Notes under the pieces: model-generated | Databases searched by the model: none | Told to the model about the DNA's origin: nothing | What the model saw: the letters and a program-made list of their open reading frames with translations, nothing else | Program-made: the position numbers and the translations under genes | Assembly (NCBI RefSeq): GCF_023168405.1 | Contig: NZ_AP025285.1 | Coordinates: 1-64,000 of the forward strand | DNA: 64,000 nt | From: Leptogranulimonas caecicola | GTDB lineage: Bacteria; Actinomycetota; Coriobacteriia; Coriobacteriales; Atopobiaceae | Reading direction: 5' to 3' | In this document: one piece after another, positions 54,728-63,000 of the stretch | Layout of the letters: every line of letters begins with the position of its first letter | Numbering within the stretch: the stretch's first letter is position 1

Positions 54728-56116
54728 ATGGACGTATTGCTAAATATTGTTAACTATATCCTGGGCTTCGGGGCCGCCGTCTTTGTGCCCCTGATCATGC
54801 TCATCATCGGCCTTATCGTGAAAATGAGCTTCAAAGACGCCTTCTTCGCAGCTTTGACCTTGGGCATCGCCTTCACCGGCATGAACGTGCTCATCAACTT
54901 CATGACCGGCGCCATCACCCCGGCAGCCCAAGGCCTGGCAGAGGCTACGGGCATCTCGCTGCCTGCGGTGGACGTGGGCTGGCCGGCGCTCTCGGCCATC
55001 GCTTGGGCCTGGCCGCTGGGCGTGCTCTGCTTCCCGCTGCTCATGGTGATCAACCTCATCATGTTGCTGCTCAAGCTCACCGACACCCTGAACGTGGACT
55101 TTTGGAACTGCTGGACCAAGCTGCTTACCACCGTGCTCACCTACTACCTGTGCGCCGCCGCCGGCATGCCTGAAGGTGTGGCCATCGCCATGGGCTTTGT
55201 GGCCGCCTCGGTCCAGATCATTCTGGAGCTCAAGATCAGCGACGCCTTCCAGCCCACCATCGAGCGCATCACCGGGATCCCCGGCGTCACCGTTCCCCAT
55301 GCCATGATGCTCACCGCCACTGTCGCCTATCCCATCGAGCGCCTGCTGGAAAAGATCCCCGCCATCGAGAACAACAACGCCGATGCCAAGTGGCTGCGCA
55401 AGAAGATCGGCATCTTTGGCGAGAACGCCGTCATGGGCTTCATCATTGGCACCGCCATGGGCGCCATCGCCTACCGCGACGTGCAGCAGGCCCTTACTCT
55501 GGGCGTGCAGGCCGCTACCGCCCTGCAGCTGTTCCCCATGGTCTCCAAGCTCTTCATGCAGGCGCTGTCCCCCATCTCCGACGCCGTGGGCGACTTCATG
55601 AAGGCCCGCTTCAAGGGCCGCGAGCTCATCATCGGCCTGGACTGGCCCATCCTGGCCGGTTCCAACGAGCTCTGGGTCACCTGCATACTGCTCATCCCCT
55701 TCGAGCTCATCCTGGCCTTTGTGCTGGCTCCCGTGGGCAACATCGTGCTGCCCTTCGCAGGCATCGTGAACATCTGCCTGGTGCCCGGCCTGCTCATGGT
55801 CTCCAACGGCAATATCATCAAGATGCTCATCGAAGGCATCATCATCACCCCTGTGTACCTGCTGGTATCTTCTTCGTTTGCTCCTTGGGTGACCCAGCTG
55901 GCGCTCACCTACTCGCCCGACTCTCTGGCCAATGTGGGTGGCGACGCGCTTATCAGCTGGTCCACCCTGGAGTGTCCGGACTTCCGTTGGGCCATTGCCA
56001 ATGCATTCTCTGGCAATGTGGCCGGAATGGTAGTGCTCGTTGGCTGGCTCGCCCTGTTCGTGTGGATGCTGCGCGGCTTCAAGAAGCGCAACGAGGCCCT
56101 GAAGGCTTCGGAGTAG
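54728..56116 (+). CDS. PTS sugar transporter subunit IIC (galactitol type)
   Basis: This 462-residue membrane protein has about nine hydrophobic segments and the EIIC-Gat pattern (ILGFGAAVFVPLIMLIIGLI at the start; PGVTVPHAMMLTATVAYPIERLLEKIP; GENAVMGFIIGTAMGAIAY). It forms the sugar channel of the PTS. ATG follows AAAGAGAGG. It is separated from the aldolase gene by 127 bases containing short hairpins. Confidence 0.9.
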   Translation: MDVLLNIVNYILGFGAAVFVPLIMLIIGLIVKMSFKDAFFAALTLGIAFTGMNVLINFMTGAITPAAQGLAEATGISLPAVDVGWPALSAIAWAWPLGVLCFPLLMVINLIMLLLKLTDTLNVDFWNCWTKLLTTVLTYYLCAAAGMPEGVAIAMGFVAASVQIILELKISDAFQPTIERITGIPGVTVPHAMMLTATVAYPIERLLEKIPAIENNNADAKWLRKKIGIFGENAVMGFIIGTAMGAIAYRDVQQALTLGVQAATALQLFPMVSKLFMQALSPISDAVGDFMKARFKGRELIIGLDWPILAGSNELWVTCILLIPFELILAFVLAPVGNIVLPFAGIVNICLVPGLLMVSNGNIIKMLIEGIIITPVYLLVSSSFAPWVTQLALTYSPDSLANVGGDALISWSTLECPDFRWAIANAFSGNVAGMVVLVGWLALFVWMLRGFKKRNEALKASE

Positions 56117-56161
56117 TCCTGTGGCCCAGCTTTTGCACAGCTGATTTTAGGTCCCTCCGGA

Positions 56162-56201
56162 CCCCACGCCAAAGTCCTCCTACTTTGGCGTGGGGCTTTT
56201 T
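56162..56201 (+). terminator. Terminator-like hairpin after IIC
   Basis: CCCCACGCCAAAGT (56162-56175) pairs perfectly with ACTTTGGCGTGGGG (56182-56195), then CTTTTT. It lies 20 bases before the DhaKL start, so it may only partly terminate and set a lower level of the kinase. Confidence 0.8.
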
Positions 56202-56221
56202 ATCTAGGTAAGGAGCAGCCA

Positions 56222-57946
56222 ATGTTATGTAACGACCCCGCGCTCTTTCGCGACGAAATGCTCAAAGGCTACGTGGCCGCCTATCCCGGCTACGTGATGG
56301 AGGCGCCCGGCGGCGTGGTGAGCGCTCGAGAAACCCCCGCCTCCAAAGTGGCCGTCATGAACGGCGGCGGATCTGGCCATTACCCGGCCTTCTGCGGCAT
56401 CGTGGGCGATGGCCTTATGGATGGCTGCGTGGTGGGAAATGTCTTCACCTCGCCCTCCTGCGAGGATGTGTTGGGAGTCGCTGGCGCGCTTCGCACTCAG
56501 GCAGGCCTCATGATCCTGGGCGGCAACTATGCCGGCGACAAGATGAACTTCGATATGGCCCGCGACCGCCTTCGAGCTCAAGGCATAGACGCCCGCACCT
56601 TCTATATCACCGACGACGTCTCGGCCGCCCCGCCTGAGCAGGCTCCCCTTCGCCGAGGCAACGTAGGCACCTTCCTGGTCTTCAAGGCCGCAGGGGCCGC
56701 CGCGGCTGCTGGCCTCTCCTTAGACGAGGTGGAGCGCGTAGCCATCAAAGCCAACGACCGCACCCGCACCATGTCCATCGGCCTTCGCGGCTGCACGCTG
56801 CCCGGCCACACCAAGCCCCTCTTCGAGGTGCCTTCCGGCCTCATGGAAGTGGGCCAGGGCATCCATGGCGAGTCTGGCGTTGCCGAGAAACCCGTGGCTT
56901 CCGCTCAAGAGATCGCCTCGCTCTTGGTGGAGCGCGTGCTGTCCGAGGCTCCCGGTGACGCCCGCCGTCTGGCGGTGGTGCTGGACGGCTTGGGCTCCAC
57001 CAAGTACGAGGAGCTCTTTGTGGTCTGGGGCACGGTGAGCCAGCTTTTGGCCAAGGCGGGCTATGAGCTGGTGGAGCCCGTGGTAGGCGAAGTGGTCACC
57101 AGCCTTGACATGGAGGGCATCGCCCTGGCGGTGCAATATTTGGACGAGGAGCTGGAGCGTCTTTGGTGCGCTCCCTGTGCGAGCCCTGGCTTTAGCCGAG
57201 GGCCTCAGGCGGCCCCGGCCAAGTTGCGCGAGAGGAGCCAGGCGGCGCACTCCGGCGATGGCGCCGAGCGAATTTGGGCTCCTGCGGGGCCTGCCGCTCA
57301 GGCTCAAGGCCGTGTGGCTGCCCGTGCGTTGGCTGCAATGGCTGCCTGCATGGCCGATCAAGAGGAGATGCTGGCCCAGATCGACTCGGTGTGCGGCGAT
57401 GGCGACCACGGTCGCGGCATGGTGAAGGGCTCGAAGGCCGCCGCAGCTGTCGCCCAGGATGCCGTGGAAGCCCAGGCAGGAGTGGGCTCGGTGCTCCAAG
57501 CAGCCGGTGACAGCTGGCGGGCCGCTGCCGGCGGCACTTCCGGCGTCCTTTGGGGCAGCGCCCTGTGGACGTTGGGCGAGACATTGGGAGACGAGCAGGA
57601 GGTCATCGATGCTGCACTGATGGCGCAGGCGACAGATGCTGCCTGCGCCAAGCTCATGGAGCTGGGCGGCGCCCAGGTGGGCGACAAGACTATGGTGGAT
57701 GCCCTGGTGCCCTTTGCCGAGGCTCTAGGTCAGGGGGCCGAGGCCGGCCTGAGCCTGAGCGAAGCCTGGGGCAAAGCTGTCACAGTGGCTCATGAGGCCG
57801 CCCGCAACACCGCCAACCTCACCGCCAAGATCGGCCGAGCTCGCCCTCAAGCCTCCCGCAGCCTGGGCACCCCCGATGCCGGCGCCATCTCTCTGGCCCT
57901 CTGCCTCGAGGCCTGCGGCCTAGGCTGTCCCCAGAAGGCGCAGTGA
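56222..57946 (+). CDS. Fused DhaK-DhaL dihydroxyacetone kinase
   Basis: This 574-residue ATP-dependent kinase has an N-terminal DhaK domain (NGGGSGHYPAFCGIVGDG; GIHGESGV in place of GIHGEPG) and a C-terminal DhaL domain with the ATP/Mg2+ motif CGDGDHGRGM and AAGGTSGVLWGSAL, joined by a linker. This is the single-chain ATP type, not the PTS-dependent DhaKLM type. It is the last gene of the operon. Substrate could be dihydroxyacetone or a related ketose produced in the same pathway. TGCCGAGAAACCC lies at 56881 (read as AEKP). Confidence 0.88.
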   Translation: MLCNDPALFRDEMLKGYVAAYPGYVMEAPGGVVSARETPASKVAVMNGGGSGHYPAFCGIVGDGLMDGCVVGNVFTSPSCEDVLGVAGALRTQAGLMILGGNYAGDKMNFDMARDRLRAQGIDARTFYITDDVSAAPPEQAPLRRGNVGTFLVFKAAGAAAAAGLSLDEVERVAIKANDRTRTMSIGLRGCTLPGHTKPLFEVPSGLMEVGQGIHGESGVAEKPVASAQEIASLLVERVLSEAPGDARRLAVVLDGLGSTKYEELFVVWGTVSQLLAKAGYELVEPVVGEVVTSLDMEGIALAVQYLDEELERLWCAPCASPGFSRGPQAAPAKLRERSQAAHSGDGAERIWAPAGPAAQAQGRVAARALAAMAACMADQEEMLAQIDSVCGDGDHGRGMVKGSKAAAAVAQDAVEAQAGVGSVLQAAGDSWRAAAGGTSGVLWGSALWTLGETLGDEQEVIDAALMAQATDAACAKLMELGGAQVGDKTMVDALVPFAEALGQGAEAGLSLSEAWGKAVTVAHEAARNTANLTAKIGRARPQASRSLGTPDAGAISLALCLEACGLGCPQKAQ

Positions 57947-57997
57947 GCCATGGGACGCTTGCAGACGTGGCGCAGCCATAATCTATAGTGCATAAAG

Positions 57998-58034
57998 TGG
58001 GGGTCCTTCTCGGCATTGCCGAGAAGGACCCCCA
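57998..58034. repeat. Perfect 18-bp inverted pair of the uptake-like motif after DhaKL
   Basis: The left arm (57998-58015) starts TGGGGGTCCTTCTCGGCA and the right arm (58017-58034) is its exact complement; one T separates them. The core TTCTCGGCA and TGCCGAGAA are at the stem top. There is no U-run after it, so it is not a classical terminator, but its position at the end of the operon fits one, as with paired uptake sequences of other bacteria. Confidence 0.85.
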
Positions 58035-58281
58035 TTGCATGACGGGGCTGCGCCGGTGGCGTGATCTGGCGAGTACGCAGGGTGCGAGTGGCAGACCTGG
58101 GGTGGGGCGAGTGGCCAAGCCGTCCGAAGGTATTTAGGGCGACTCGTTTTTTAGGTACTCTTATCTAATCTTGTAAATCTGAGTGCCCGCAAGAGGGTCT
58201 GGCGTGAGCGGGGGTTTTGATCTGGGACCCTCGCGAGCCTTGACAGCGCCAATGGGCGAGCTATCCCGAGAGAGGGGGGCC

Positions 58282-59064
58282 ATGGAAGACGGACGCATTC
58301 ACGTGCTCATGTCGCTGTTTGACATCTACAACGAGAATGAGCCTGACCAGCCTTCCCACACCATCGCCGAGTATCTTTTGACCCACTTCGAGTCCATCGG
58401 CTCCATGACGCTCCAAGAGGTGATGGATGCGGGATTCGTGTCGCGGTCGGGGGTCAGGCGGTTTTGCCAGTCCATTGGGATGGAGAACTTCTCGGCTCTG
58501 CGCAACCAGGCAGGGGAGTGGGAGGAGTTCCGCCACTACTATTTGGCGGCGGCATCGAGCCCGCAAGACTACAAGATGCCCCCACGCCAGGCCATGGTGG
58601 AGATCTTCGATTCTGTCGACAAGTTGCAGCAAGACGGCGTTTTGCAACGCTTGAGCCAGAGGGCGAGCGCTAGCTCCAAGGTGGTGCTCTTCTCGGCAGA
58701 GTCTTCTGCGGGGGCAATGACCGACTTTCAGTATGCCATGTTGGTCTCGGGCAAGCTGGTGCAGCTGGTGACCGAGTGCAAGCCCTCCGTGGAGGCGGTG
58801 CGCAGCCTAGGGCCGCAAGACCTGCTGCTGGTGGTGTCTTCCTCGGGATCCTTTGCGCTGCGGCAACGGGCGTTGGTGGAGAGTTCGGGCGCCACCAAGG
58901 TGCTCGTCACTGCCAACGACGAGCCGGAGCTTCACGCCTCCTACGACGAAGTGATCCTCATGGGGCCGCCCCTGGCCGAGCACGTGGCGCCCCATCGTGT
59001 CTATGCGCTCTTTGGCACGGCTTACCTAATGAACCGGTTGCTGGAAGACTACGTCTCTGAGTAG
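58282..59064 (+). CDS. Second RpiR/MurR-family regulator
   Basis: This 260-residue protein is a close paralogue of the regulator at 50219: SMTLQEVMDAGFVSRSGVRRFCQSIGMENFSAL has the same FVSRSGVRRFCQSIG helix-turn-helix. The C-terminal SIS-like domain is complete (VVLFSAESSAGAMTDFQYAM; LLLVVSSSGSFALRQ). ATG 58282 follows GAGAGGGGGG, a leader nearly identical to that of the HAD gene; in-frame codons upstream (from 58183) are less likely. It lies downstream of the PTS operon, in the same direction. Confidence 0.85.
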   Translation: MEDGRIHVLMSLFDIYNENEPDQPSHTIAEYLLTHFESIGSMTLQEVMDAGFVSRSGVRRFCQSIGMENFSALRNQAGEWEEFRHYYLAAASSPQDYKMPPRQAMVEIFDSVDKLQQDGVLQRLSQRASASSKVVLFSAESSAGAMTDFQYAMLVSGKLVQLVTECKPSVEAVRSLGPQDLLLVVSSSGSFALRQRALVESSGATKVLVTANDEPELHASYDEVILMGPPLAEHVAPHRVYALFGTAYLMNRLLEDYVSE

Positions 59065-59098
59065 AGACGCGAAGCTGAGATCCTTGTCTGTGTCGGCC

Positions 59099-59713
59099 CT
59101 ATCCTTCCAGCACATGGATGCGGCCCAGCTCGTCCATCTTCACGCGGTCGGCGGCCAGCCAGCGTAGCACCTCGGGGTAGAGCTCGTGCTCCGTCTCATG
59201 GATGGCGGCCTCCAGCTGATCGCGGCCCCAGCCTTCCTCCACGGCCACCGGGCGTTGGGCGATGATGGGGCCGCGGTCGTACTCGGCGTTGGCCAGATGC
59301 ACCGTGACGCCGGTGACCTTGACGCCGTAGTCAAAGGCCTCGTCGATGGCGTGGGCCCCCGGGAAGCTGGGCAGCAGCGCCGGATGCAGGTTGAGCACCG
59401 CGTTGGGGAAGGTCAGAAGGATCGCTGGCCCCACCTTGCGCATGTAGCCCGCCATGACCACGTAGTCCACCTCATGTTGGCGCAGTGTGGAGGCGATGAC
59501 CTCGTCGGCGGTCTCGGGACTGGCGTAGACCTCCTTTGAGAGCGCCATGGTGGGGATGCCGGCCTCGGCTGCGCGCTTCAAGCCCTTGGCAGAAGGCCGA
59601 GAAGAGATCACCACCTCGATAGTGGCATCCAAGGAGCCCTCGGCGATGGCGTCGATGATGGCTTGCAGGTTGGTGCCGCTTCCGCTGATAAGAACGCCAA
59701 GCTTGATGGTCAC
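59099..59713 (-). CDS. purN: Phosphoribosylglycinamide formyltransferase
   Basis: PurN transfers a formyl group from 10-formyl-THF to GAR. The signature is GVLISGSGTNLQAIIDAI at the start and the catalytic Asn-His-Asp in NLHPALLPSFPGAHAIDEA with Asp in DRGPIIAQR. Length (204) is normal. It stands alone on the minus strand, away from other pur genes, and is convergent with the second RpiR gene. Confidence 0.95.
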   Translation of the reverse strand: MTIKLGVLISGSGTNLQAIIDAIAEGSLDATIEVVISSRPSAKGLKRAAEAGIPTMALSKEVYASPETADEVIASTLRQHEVDYVVMAGYMRKVGPAILLTFPNAVLNLHPALLPSFPGAHAIDEAFDYGVKVTGVTVHLANAEYDRGPIIAQRPVAVEEGWGRDQLEAAIHETEHELYPEVLRWLAADRVKMDELGRIHVLEG

Positions 59714-59856
59714 AGGGACTCCTTGGATCGACGGTGATATCTAGGTGAATCGCGTTGAATTGCGGGACATGCCGATTCGCAGCCGCACCGTTAGGGCGCG
59801 GCTCTAAGTATAAGGCGCAATTCGAGGGGCAGCGCCTTCATATTGCATCGCGCCTT

Positions 59857-60918
59857 CTAGGGGGCCCAGAAGAGGGTCTTGAGCTCGGCACGGTTACCTA
59901 CATCGCACTTGTGCACGATGTTGTAGACGTGGGTCTTGACGGTGCCCACCGAGACCACCAGGGCCTCGGCGATCTGCTGGTTGGTGCGTCCCGCCAGCAC
60001 CAGCGCCAGCACTTCCTCTTCGCGAGGCGTGAGGCCGTGGTCGGCGCCAAAGCGGGGCATCAACTCATCCACGTGTGCCGAGAAGGTCGCATCTCCTGCA
60101 GGTTGGACGGTCGGGGCGGTCCTGGCTGCGGTGGTGGCTTCTGTGGCGGGGGAGGGGTTTATCGGCAAGGAAGTGGGCGCGGGGTCGGATTGCCTGTGGG
60201 GCTGGGGCTGGGAGTGTATCCTAAAGGAGAGCTCGCGCCAGGCGATCCTTCCGGTGAAGAAGGCAAAGACGATGACCATGGCGTTCTCGCAAAAGTTGCG
60301 CTCGGAGAGGTAGAGGTTGATGCCAAGCCCTTTGGCGGGCGGCAGCACCAGGATGACAAGAGCGTCTTCCAGGCATACCAACACCACTTCTACCAGCAGC
60401 ACCCACATGAGCCAGCGGTGGCGGCCCAGTCATTGGCGCTCTTGGCTGGTGGGGGCGCGGCGGAGGGCGGAAAGGCCGTAGAGGGCCATGAAAAGGCAGA
60501 AGACCTGTCGGCAGGTGTAGTAGCAAAACTGGCGCAGGGCGCCATAGGGCATGAAGAGGAGGCAGGCGCCTTGGGCCACAAAGAAAAGGGCTATAGGGAT
60601 GGCCAGGCGCCTGAGGGTAAACCGCTCAACGGCCAAAAGCACGTAAGCCCAAAGGGATCCCCAGAGCGCGCAGGCGATGAGGGTGCGGGTGAGAGGGTAG
60701 GTGATGGCGTAGTAGGAGTCTAGGGGAAACGCTATGTTTTGATGTAGGAACTCATCTAAAAAGATGACGCCCAGCTCTACGAAATAGGTGAGGAAGAAGA
60801 GGCCTGCGGCGGCAAAGGGCTTGCGCTTCGTGGCGTCAAAGGCAACCCACTGATAGACAGAGGATATGAGGCAGAGCGCCAGAATTGCCATGGTATAGCC
60901 AAAGAAAAAAGCATCCAC
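59857..60918 (-). pseudogene. LuxR-type membrane regulator with in-frame TGA
   Basis: One continuous 354-codon frame encodes an N-terminal region with about six hydrophobic segments (AILALCLISSVYQW; AAGLFFLTYFVELGVIFL; VLLAVERFTL and others), then TGA at codon 163 (60430-60432), then further membrane segments and a C-terminal LuxR helix-turn-helix (GLTPREEEVLALVLAGRTNQQIAEALVVSVGTVKTHVYNI). The sequence before and after the stop fits together (SQERQ-stop-LGRHRWLMW), so the stop is probably a point change in a formerly intact gene or a sequencing error. A start at 60408 could give a 183-residue fragment with the HTH. The family (membrane LuxR) is abundant in Coriobacteriia. Confidence 0.75.
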
Positions 60919-61017
60919 AGGAAGACCTTCCCCACGGAGTTTTGAATCTCATCGCCATGCATTCTGTTCCCTAGGGTACCACGGGCGCTGCTCTATGGTT
61001 GAAAATATTAAGGGAGC

Positions 61018-61053
61018 TTAGATGGAAGTGTATGAGATTAGATGGAAATGTAT
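61018..61053. promoter_or_regulatory. Two direct repeats 20 bases apart upstream of agmatine deiminase
   Basis: TTAGATGGAAGTGTAT (61018-61033) and TTAGATGGAAATGTAT (61038-61053) differ at one base and repeat at 20-base spacing, two helical turns. They lie in the 394-base gap 60919-61312 between the divergent LuxR-like gene and the deiminase gene. This is a candidate regulator site; the rest of the gap shows nothing else recognisable apart from the AAGGAGG ribosome site at 61299-61305. Confidence 0.6.
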
Positions 61054-61312
61054 ATATGTGAGAAAGGAGCTCAACCTCTTTGTGCCAGGGGTTTATTTAG
61101 GGTTGATTTCTCCTAGCGGTCTCTCAACCTCAAATCGTCTTGTGTTCTTAGGGCAGTGGGCTGATATTCAAGACAGTTTCAGTCACAGCGGCCTATGAGA
61201 GGGCAAGGCGCCGTAGAGTCATGTCGCTTTCACAGAAGATCCGCTCATTTTAGGGCCCCAGAGATTTCCCGGTGATCGTCTGGCGCCCCCAACCCCTAAG
61301 GAGGCTCTTGTC

Positions 61313-62515
61313 ATGCGCGCTATCCCTGAGTCAGAGTCCACCCCCAAGGCCGACGGCTTTTATATGCCGGCAGAGTTCGCACCCCAAAAGCGCGTGTGGA
61401 TGGGTTGGCCCCATCGTACCGACACCTGGTCTTTTGGCGCCAAGCCTGCCCAGGAGCAGTATGCAAACATCGCCCGCGCCATCTCTGAGTTCACCCCGGT
61501 GGTCATGTGCGCCAACGAGGCCGATTACGCCAACTGCAAGCGCGTCTTCGAAGAGGACGAGCGCGTCTCCGTTATCGAGATGACAACCGACGACGCCTGG
61601 TTCCGCGACACCGGCGCCACCTTCGTGGTCAACGGCGAGGGCGAGCTGCGCGCCAACAACTGGCACTTCAACGCCTACGGCGGCCTGGTGGACGGCCTCT
61701 ACTTCCCCTGGCGCGCCGACGACGAGATCGCCGTCAAGATGGCCGAGTTGGCCGGCGCCCGCACCTATCGTCCCGACGACATGATCCTTGAGGGCGGCTC
61801 CATCACCGTGGACGGGGAGGGCACCGTCATCGTCACCGACCAGTGCCTGCTCTCCCCTGGCCGCACCGCCTCTGCCGTGCGCATAGACGAGCCCGACGCG
61901 GGCATTTGGCCCACCTTTGCCCTCAAGTTCGAGCCCTGGAGCGAGCCGCTGCGCGCCTATATGGACGAGCACCTCAAGGAGTACCTGGGCGTCGAGAAGG
62001 TCATCTGGGTCAAGGAGGGTATCGACCCCGAGGAGACCAACGGCCACATCGACGACGTCGCCACCTTCATCGCCCCTGGCGTAGTGGCCGTCATCTGGAC
62101 CGACGACCCCGACTACCCCTTCTACAGCCAGTGCCACGACGCCTATGAGACCCTCTCTGCCGCCACTGACGCCAAGGGCCGCAAGCTCAAGGTCTACAAG
62201 CTTCCCATGCCGGTGAACCCCTTGTACATGACCCAGGAAGCCTGCGATTCCATCGATGTGGACGAGAGCGCCGAGCCCCGCGTTCCCGATGAGCCCCTCA
62301 TTGCTTCCTACATGAACTACCTGGTCACCAACCACGGCGTCATCGTGCCTCAGTACGGCGACGTGAACGACCAGCTGGCCGTCGACACTCTTCAGAAGAT
62401 CTACGACGAGACCTGGGGTGAGGGCGTCTATAAGTGCGTGGGCGTCAAGAGCGAGCAGGTAGTCTGCGGCGGCGGCAACATCCACTGCATCACCCAGCAG
62501 GAGCCTGTCGCCTAA
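61313..62515 (+). CDS. aguA: Agmatine deiminase
   Basis: This 400-residue enzyme converts agmatine to N-carbamoylputrescine and ammonia. The fold and active site are typical: FAPQKRVWMGWPHR near the start, DDAWFRDTGATFVV (catalytic Asp/Glu region), GHIDDVATF and the catalytic Cys in GGGNIHCITQQEP near the end. Length is close to that of known AguA (about 365-380), slightly longer. ATG 61313 follows AAGGAGG. No agmatine/putrescine antiporter or carbamate kinase gene is adjacent, so the usual catabolic operon is not visible here. Confidence 0.92.
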   Translation: MRAIPESESTPKADGFYMPAEFAPQKRVWMGWPHRTDTWSFGAKPAQEQYANIARAISEFTPVVMCANEADYANCKRVFEEDERVSVIEMTTDDAWFRDTGATFVVNGEGELRANNWHFNAYGGLVDGLYFPWRADDEIAVKMAELAGARTYRPDDMILEGGSITVDGEGTVIVTDQCLLSPGRTASAVRIDEPDAGIWPTFALKFEPWSEPLRAYMDEHLKEYLGVEKVIWVKEGIDPEETNGHIDDVATFIAPGVVAVIWTDDPDYPFYSQCHDAYETLSAATDAKGRKLKVYKLPMPVNPLYMTQEACDSIDVDESAEPRVPDEPLIASYMNYLVTNHGVIVPQYGDVNDQLAVDTLQKIYDETWGEGVYKCVGVKSEQVVCGGGNIHCITQQEPVA

Positions 62516-62630
62516 TTAGCGTGCCCCGCCTCCGACCATGGCACGCTTCCTAGGCACATGCCCTTGTATCCCCTAAGGCGTCAGGGAGTGCCGGCTCCCC
62601 GCACGTCCTCAAAGACCGCTGTCTTTCCCC

Positions 62631-62666
62631 AAGACCTCGCAGGACTCAGTGCCTGCGAGGTCTTTT
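62631..62666 (+). terminator. Terminator after aguA
   Basis: AAGACCTCGCAGG (62631-62643) pairs perfectly with CCTGCGAGGTCTT (62652-62664), then TT. Strong candidate. Confidence 0.88.
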
Positions 62667-62692
62667 GGGGTGGGTGGTTTAAATTACGCGAC

Positions 62693-62940
62693 GCAAAATC
62701 GAGGCACCTACTAGCTGGCGCACTTATTAAGTACTTAGCCAATGCGCCCTTGGAAGGTGCGCCTACTAAGTACTTTTTTAGGCTTTCTCGCGGCTTGGGA
62801 AGGAAAAAAGTACTTAGTAGCCGATAAAAATGCAGGTCAAGCAGATTGCCTACTAAGCACATGTACTTAGTAGGTGCGAGAAGTGGCAGGTGCGAGAAGT
62901 GGCAGGTGCGAGAAGTGGCAGGTGCGAAGAGTGGTGGCAG
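62693..62940. repeat. Second hairpin/repeat field with 16-bp tandem repeats
   Basis: The gap 62516-63000 holds the aguA terminator and this field. It contains CTACTAAGTACTTTTTT (62763-62779) with its exact complement (62804-62820), a near-palindrome CCTACTAAGCACATGTACTTAGTAGG (62851-62876), and three direct copies of AGGTGCGAGAAGTGGC (62872-62919) plus a degenerate fourth (to about 62935). GCAGATTG and the TGCCACTTC-type module also occur in the 17.4-18.2 kb field. No gene is credible here. Confidence 0.8.
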
Positions 62941-63000
62941 TGAGGAGTGACAGACATGGAGGAGAGCGAGCATACCTCCATACTTGATGACGTAAGGGGA

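Noticed and set aside
60430-60432. Selenocysteine or programmed readthrough at the in-frame TGA
   Set aside because: No Sec-type context was recognised and TGA acts as stop elsewhere; a nonsense change or error is simpler.
61331-62485. 384-codon minus-strand frame opposite aguA
   Set aside because: Shadow of aguA; the true gene has the catalytic Cys and other conserved residues.
62872-62935. CRISPR array in the 16-bp repeats
   Set aside because: Repeats touch each other directly; no spacers.
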